Shown one piece after another: positions 58,931 to 64,000 of a stretch of DNA of 64,000 bases. The stretch is taken from NCBI RefSeq assembly GCF_022581195.2, contig NC_061452.1:8749501-8813500 (forward strand), written 5' to 3'. The translations under genes and the position numbers were made by a program. Every line of letters starts with the position of its first letter. Position 1 is the first letter of the stretch. The notes beneath the pieces were generated by a model, which was not told the origin of the DNA, made no database searches, and was given only the letters and a program-made list of their open reading frames with translations. Source of the stretch: Helicoverpa zea (Eukaryota > Arthropoda > Insecta > Lepidoptera > Noctuidae).

Positions 58931-61900
58931 GCGAACTCAACTCGGATTTTTGTGTAAATCGATGTAACTGTACTAATAGGGTCAAAACATGTAATTTATT
59001 GAACATATATCATTCTAAGATTAACGGTTATGTTTAAGTTGCATTGTGATGTTCTTATTGGCTTTGTATTGTTATATAGAATAGTCACTGCCTCGAGTAT
59101 AATGGTAGTCAAGAACTATTACGTTGTGAATATATATGTACCTAACTATTATTTATGACTATTATTTATTGGTAAAATACTTATATATTATTATCCAATA
59201 AAAATCATAGACATTTTTTGGAACTCTGCCATTATCTTAATGAGCCCTAAATATATATAAACAATAAATTATGATAATTTTATACGTTTTCCGTTATATT
59301 TTTGAGAGGCAGTAAGATCGTTCTCAGAACAATAAATTCATAATAGGAAATAAACGTAGGCAATATTAGAGTTATAAAAGTACACCCACACTAGTTAAAG
59401 TTGCTTCTTGTTGTTATAATGCAAGCTTAGATAATCAGAGAATCATAATAAAATAACACGTCTTTGTTAAAATGTATTATCATTTCTTGAGACGTTTCGA
59501 AATGTTATTGTTTTTGTACGCGTTGAGGTAGATCAGGGCGACGGAGATAATCTCCTTGGGGACGTGACACAAGAATGAGATCTTTTTTTGCTGACGCATT
59601 GTTTTGGGAGTCGAATGACATCAGGAGTACGCGACGTTCCTGGAAGCGAGCCTTGACATGTACCGGCGCAGCTCGGGTCAACGGGCTACTCCGAGGACAA
59701 CACAACACTTTAAGCCCTTAACCTTTTATTCCTCGCAGCGTCTTATTCTTGTTGAATCAACGGCGTTAGAAACCTACATTGTATTACACAATAAACAACT
59801 ACTTATTCCAGTGGAAGAGTTCAACGTTGCTGCAAAATTTACATTATGTAGGGAGAATACTCAGGGGTCTGCTATTTGCTTGCTTTTAGCTGAATAGAAT
59901 ATTGTGAATGTTAACATCACGACATGAATTTCAATTTAACGATGGTCCGCGTGCCGGGCGTCTCCGAGCGGTATCCGTTGCAAATGTTACAATCTTAGTT
60001 GGGAATAAAATCTATGATGTCGGCCATCGTCGTATCGATTGCCCACTAACCGGCGAATTTCAAAAGATTCACACCGGTAACTTTAGACGTTTCCTTAATT
60101 TACATATCTCCATTGTATCCACTCGAGTTTCCATAAAATTTAACAACACCCGACTTGCCGTGTCCTGTGAGTACCCAAGATGCTACTTTACGACGATTCT
60201 CAAGACCAAGTTAAGGTTATGGCTATAATTCAGTTTTATGAAACCCCTTTCAGGTAACAAAGTGTGTATTTGGAAAGTTCTCACATAACTCACATTAGGC
60301 CATGTATTAGTGTAATGGGAACGCTGTAACACGAATAAAATCTGATAGCATCTGTTGGAATTACTTCGGTAATCTGTTTCATAGCTAGTGATTTTGTCTA
60401 TTGTCCCTTTGTATCGAAAGTTGCTGGATACAATACCAAATATTAATTTAATTTCTATACGTTGGCGAAAGGGTTATTAACTCTGTTGTTCCCGTATGTA
60501 CTTCCATTTAAATGAACCGACTACCTATGACTGGATTATGGTTATACAAAAGTTATTGTTATTTTATCGAAGAGAGATTCCAAAGCTAATAAGCATTAAT
60601 TTACTAAGAATAACAAAACGACTGGTTGGTTTGCTTGAAACTGGTATCAAAACAGTTGTTGAAACAGTCGGGAGTCCTAAGGTAATACGCCGTCATTAAC
60701 TTGGACTAATATTTTGCTTTCAAAGGAGGTACCGGTTTATCTGTCGTGGAGATTCCTTTATTTGTCTACTCTATGAGACGTTATAAAGCAATAAGAAGAA
60801 ATTCTCAACAAAGGTTTATTGCTTCAATAACGTACTTTACGACTTTCATTGCGGGGAGAGCACGTGTCAAAAGTGTACCAGCGCACGACGAGCCTCATGA
60901 TAAAATTAAAACTTCACTACATGTTGAGCCAAAGGGACCTTTATACCACTTCTAAGAGGTTATTTGACTTGTTTACCATCATTGCTTTTCAAAGAAAATA
61001 AAAAATACAACGATAAGTATCCATTGAAAAATAAATAATCCGCTTATTTTTTCCAATGGCTCTTCACTTTTTGTACTTATAATTCTGAAGGAAAATTATG
61101 AGGTATAGATACTTATTTATTAGATTTAAATTAAGACGCTTATAAATTAGAATGTGGAAAAGCGATAAATAAATACCTGCTTTGTGAGCAGAGTATTACG
61201 AAGTAAAAGTTGGTACTTGATTGACAAGATGTTGAAAGTTAAACGGCTCTCATTATGGCATGAGGAGTATCCTAGCGTTTTCCAACGATAGAGAGACAGG
61301 GATGTAGATGTCATAAAGCGGTGTTACGGCGCGGGTGTTGGCGTCATAAAAGAGACCGACTTTGCCGCCAGCACTCGCTTAAGAAAGCTCAATTTGAATT
61401 GAAACGGTCCGGATGCTTTAGTGGTCGAGTGAATTTTATTCAAAACTTTCTAGCTACCTAGTAAGTAAGAGCAGATTTGAGGAAACATCTGCTCTGCTGT
61501 GCAATCTTTTTAGACCTTATGGTGAACTATATTTTGTGATTTTAAATAAGTGTATTTGTTTTAGGTCAATGTGTAGGTTCTTAACTGCTGATGTAAAACT
61601 GATTCCCAAGGACCCACAAAAATATTATTCGAATATTAATCCAGCTCCATTAAGACTTTAGACTAAAATTTTATCATTCTGTCATAAATCCATTGTTTAA
61701 TATGAAGGGCAAGATTGATATGATAAATTCGTTATAATATTATTCAATTTAAACTAAAGGATTGCAGTGATCCATCAAGTTACCATTTAATTGTTAAAAG
61801 GAGCTTTTAAACGATTGAACAATAATCCAAGCTTGGTCATGTAATAGGCATAAAAAATTGGTATACCTAATTTTGGATTAACCTTCTTACCTACTGTCTA

Positions 61901-63929
61901 TGTACCTCTAATGAATACGTAATGGCTTAACGTTCCATACATTGTTGCGGCTGTACCGTAAACGTATAAAATTGACTTAATTATTCATTGATTGACAATT
62001 AAATTCCTTTATAACACCCATAAAGGTAGCTGTTATAATGCTATTCAGGAGTCTTTTATTTCGCGTTATTAATTAATCACCACAACATTACAACTACTGC
62101 CTTAAAGAGAACGGATATTCGATTTTGATACGTATGTTGAAGGGCATAAGGTATATTGTGGTTTTTAAAAACTATAGGGGTTTTAAAAGTGTCTCGTGCT
62201 CAGGTAGGATCCGACCGACATTCCTCAGCTTTGTTCGGATGACGATGCGCCCACGCGCTTCCGGATGCGGTACAAATCTTCACAGTTATATTACACTCAA
62301 ATCTTATTGGCCGTTAATATTCTCTCAACGTGACAAATATAGAGATAGTTTTATCTAGATAATGCTTTCTATAGTCTCTGAAGATAACGGTTGAAGATTG
62401 TTTATGAGCAATCAATAATACGGTCAAGAAACAAAGATGTCTAGATACATACGTACTATTGATAGAACAAAAACATCTTAGCGATTTTTATCAATCATAA
62501 ATTGACAAGAAAGATTCCGATGAGCGTAAGATTTTAGTACTTACCTAAGATTTTAGTTTCTGTTAATTAAATACCACTAACTGTAAACTTATATTTCATT
62601 ACACAGCGTAAGTTATTGTATATCGTGTACGCCGCTTACAATTCCATTTGTTTAATTTTAATGAGTAGTCTGTTTGAGAATTAAAAGCTAATGGTTATCG
62701 ATTAACGAGTTTCTTGCATCATTGTCTACCTAATAGCTAGTTAAGAGATGTTTACCGTTCCCCGTAGGTAGATAATTAATGTTTTTTTACTGTCAACACG
62801 AGACAACTGTAATGGCGTGTACCATTTATCAACTACGATGATATATGATTTACGGTAGTAGTTTTTATTTTACTTTTAAAGGCGACCTCGCCTCGGGAGT
62901 CCTGATCAGCTTTTTTGTTAAAGCTTCATTATAAATAGCGTGAAATTATGACGCGTAATGACTATACAAGCAAAGTGAGTTTGCAGTTAAAGTATAGCGA
63001 GCGTGCTATTTCATTTCGCCAGTGTTTTAATATAATTTCTATCAAGTTTCATGGGATTTTTATTGCCTTGTTTATCGATACTTGGTATAAATAATTAAAG
63101 TAGGTGTTGATCTCGTCGCACGTGGGACAGAAGCTGAGAATTGCGATGCGGTAATACAAAACAAAAAATACCTTAGATTTTTCTAAGCAATTTTTATCGG
63201 AACATGTCATACATATCGAATTACAATTAAAATCATTACAGATTAATATAAGTGTTACAAATGGTTGGCGGTATCGCTACAGCGCTTATTTATAGTTACC
63301 ATTTGCGGTGGGTGCCAAATGTTAACAATTGAAATTAAGATCAAATTACATTTTGTTACCACAAATTGAGTTTACTTCTGCGGTAACACGATGGTGTAAT
63401 AACAATAACCGATGGAATGCTTCAACATGTAACTACGGATAATAATAAATTCCTTAGATCGAGCTTAAAGAAACCAAGCGAACTCTCGTATTCAGGATAA
63501 AATTGGAAACTTTATGTTTATTGGTATTTTTCCTCTTTGTTCTTTCATTTGAATATATTAAATACGTGAGCAAATCATGACACGTATCCCAAATAGTCGT
63601 ATCGTATAATATACCGTTTTTTGATTTTGGTGAGTGACTGTTTAAAAGGCTCGTTTTTTCTAATAAATATTGTTTTTATGGGTAAACTTTCCGTTGAGGA
63701 CATAATAATATAAATAAGGCTGGCGGGTCCGTTCCGGTGGTGGGTGTAATATCTTGCGGTTCAGAGTTACACAATGATTGTTGCGGTCTGTTGACTCTTT
63801 GCCCTTACATCGAGAGACACCCACTTTGATTTACTCACAACAATGATGCGGGGGCCCTGATATATTGTTATACAGCGAGATGAGGTAACGCGACTGTTTA
63901 CTAATTGTTTTTATTCCTTATTGTTACAG

Positions 63930-63996
63930 GTATGGTAGTGTCTCGTCAGACAAGGTCGGGTATATCTACATAGTAATAAACCAGTCCACTATACAG
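63930..63996 (+). CDS. Candidate internal exon at the right edge
   Basis: A pyrimidine-rich acceptor (TTTTTATTCCTTATTGTTACAG) precedes 67 bp ending at ACAG|GTAA. Only one frame is open: one leading base, then 22 codons (YGSVSSDKVGYIYIVINQST...). I do not recognise the peptide. Its entry phase (2) does not fit the phase-1 exit of the NtA exon directly, so either an exon lies between or it belongs to another gene. A chance match to splice signals cannot be excluded. Confidence 0.35.
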
Positions 63997-64000
63997 GTAA

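Larger units (their letters stand above)
55169..63929 (+). other. Probable first intron of the NtA-domain gene and/or intergenic DNA
   Basis: Follows the splice donor at 55169. I searched for a second exon with phase 1 that would continue an extracellular protein and recognised none. It holds repeat fragments (55690-55755, 56385-56575), a poly-T/AT-rich tract at about 56790-56930, and GC-rich patches at 58260-58390 and 58640-58930. Confidence 0.4.

Noticed and set aside
1..64000. CRISPR arrays, bacterial operons, known conserved miRNAs
   Set aside because: No spaced direct repeats or operon-like coding density. I looked for mature sequences of common insect miRNAs (let-7, miR-1, miR-2, miR-8, miR-124, bantam) and saw none.

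Overview
The window looks like a stretch of a moth or butterfly chromosome (Lepidoptera, possibly Noctuidae). The evidence is the AT-rich background, very short introns with GT-AG borders, a tRNA-derived SINE of a type I associate with noctuid moths, several short repeats ending in CTAG of a kind common in Lepidoptera, and insect transposons (mariner, BEL/Pao, Ty3/gypsy-like). It is gene-poor, with only two host genes supported by recognisable protein sequence, both cut by the window edges.

Left edge (1-1314, minus strand): the first four coding exons of an adenylate-forming acyl-CoA synthetase or luciferase-like gene. They join in phase and reach the ATP-binding motif YSSGTTGLPKG; the rest lies beyond base 1. 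From 1.3 to 14.8 kb there is intergenic or intronic DNA with degraded repeats: a CTAG-ended repeat, two SINE-like relics, an unclassified repeat, and one well-preserved tRNA-derived SINE near 8.45-8.80 kb.

14.85-16.15 kb holds a compact non-autonomous LTR retrotransposon (1299 bp, 187-bp LTRs, GATAC target duplication). It keeps a gypsy-type gag ORF and only the last 40 codons of pol. 25.32-26.62 kb is a full-length mariner element with perfect 30-bp terminal inverted repeats but a decayed transposase. 26.6-45.1 kb is mostly featureless AT-rich DNA with foldback sequences, CTAG-ended repeats and GC-rich patches.

45.16-51.75 kb is the most striking feature. It is a complete BEL/Pao retrotransposon (6585 bp, minus strand) with two 443-bp LTRs that read as identical, a TGTGG target duplication, a polypurine tract, and one uninterrupted 1746-codon gag-pol ORF. 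It is therefore a very recent and possibly still active insertion.

54.64-55.17 kb (plus strand) is a first coding exon with a signal peptide and a domain resembling the agrin N-terminal (NtA) domain, ending at a clean splice donor. A GC-rich upstream patch may be its promoter or 5' UTR. The remaining 9 kb is probably its first intron or intergenic DNA. A 67-bp exon-like segment with good splice signals sits at the right edge.

I found no operons, CRISPR arrays or genuine tRNA/rRNA genes, and none are expected in this kind of genome. The gene content gives no evidence of a multi-gene system. The most informative novelty is the pair of young LTR elements, especially the gag-only derivative.
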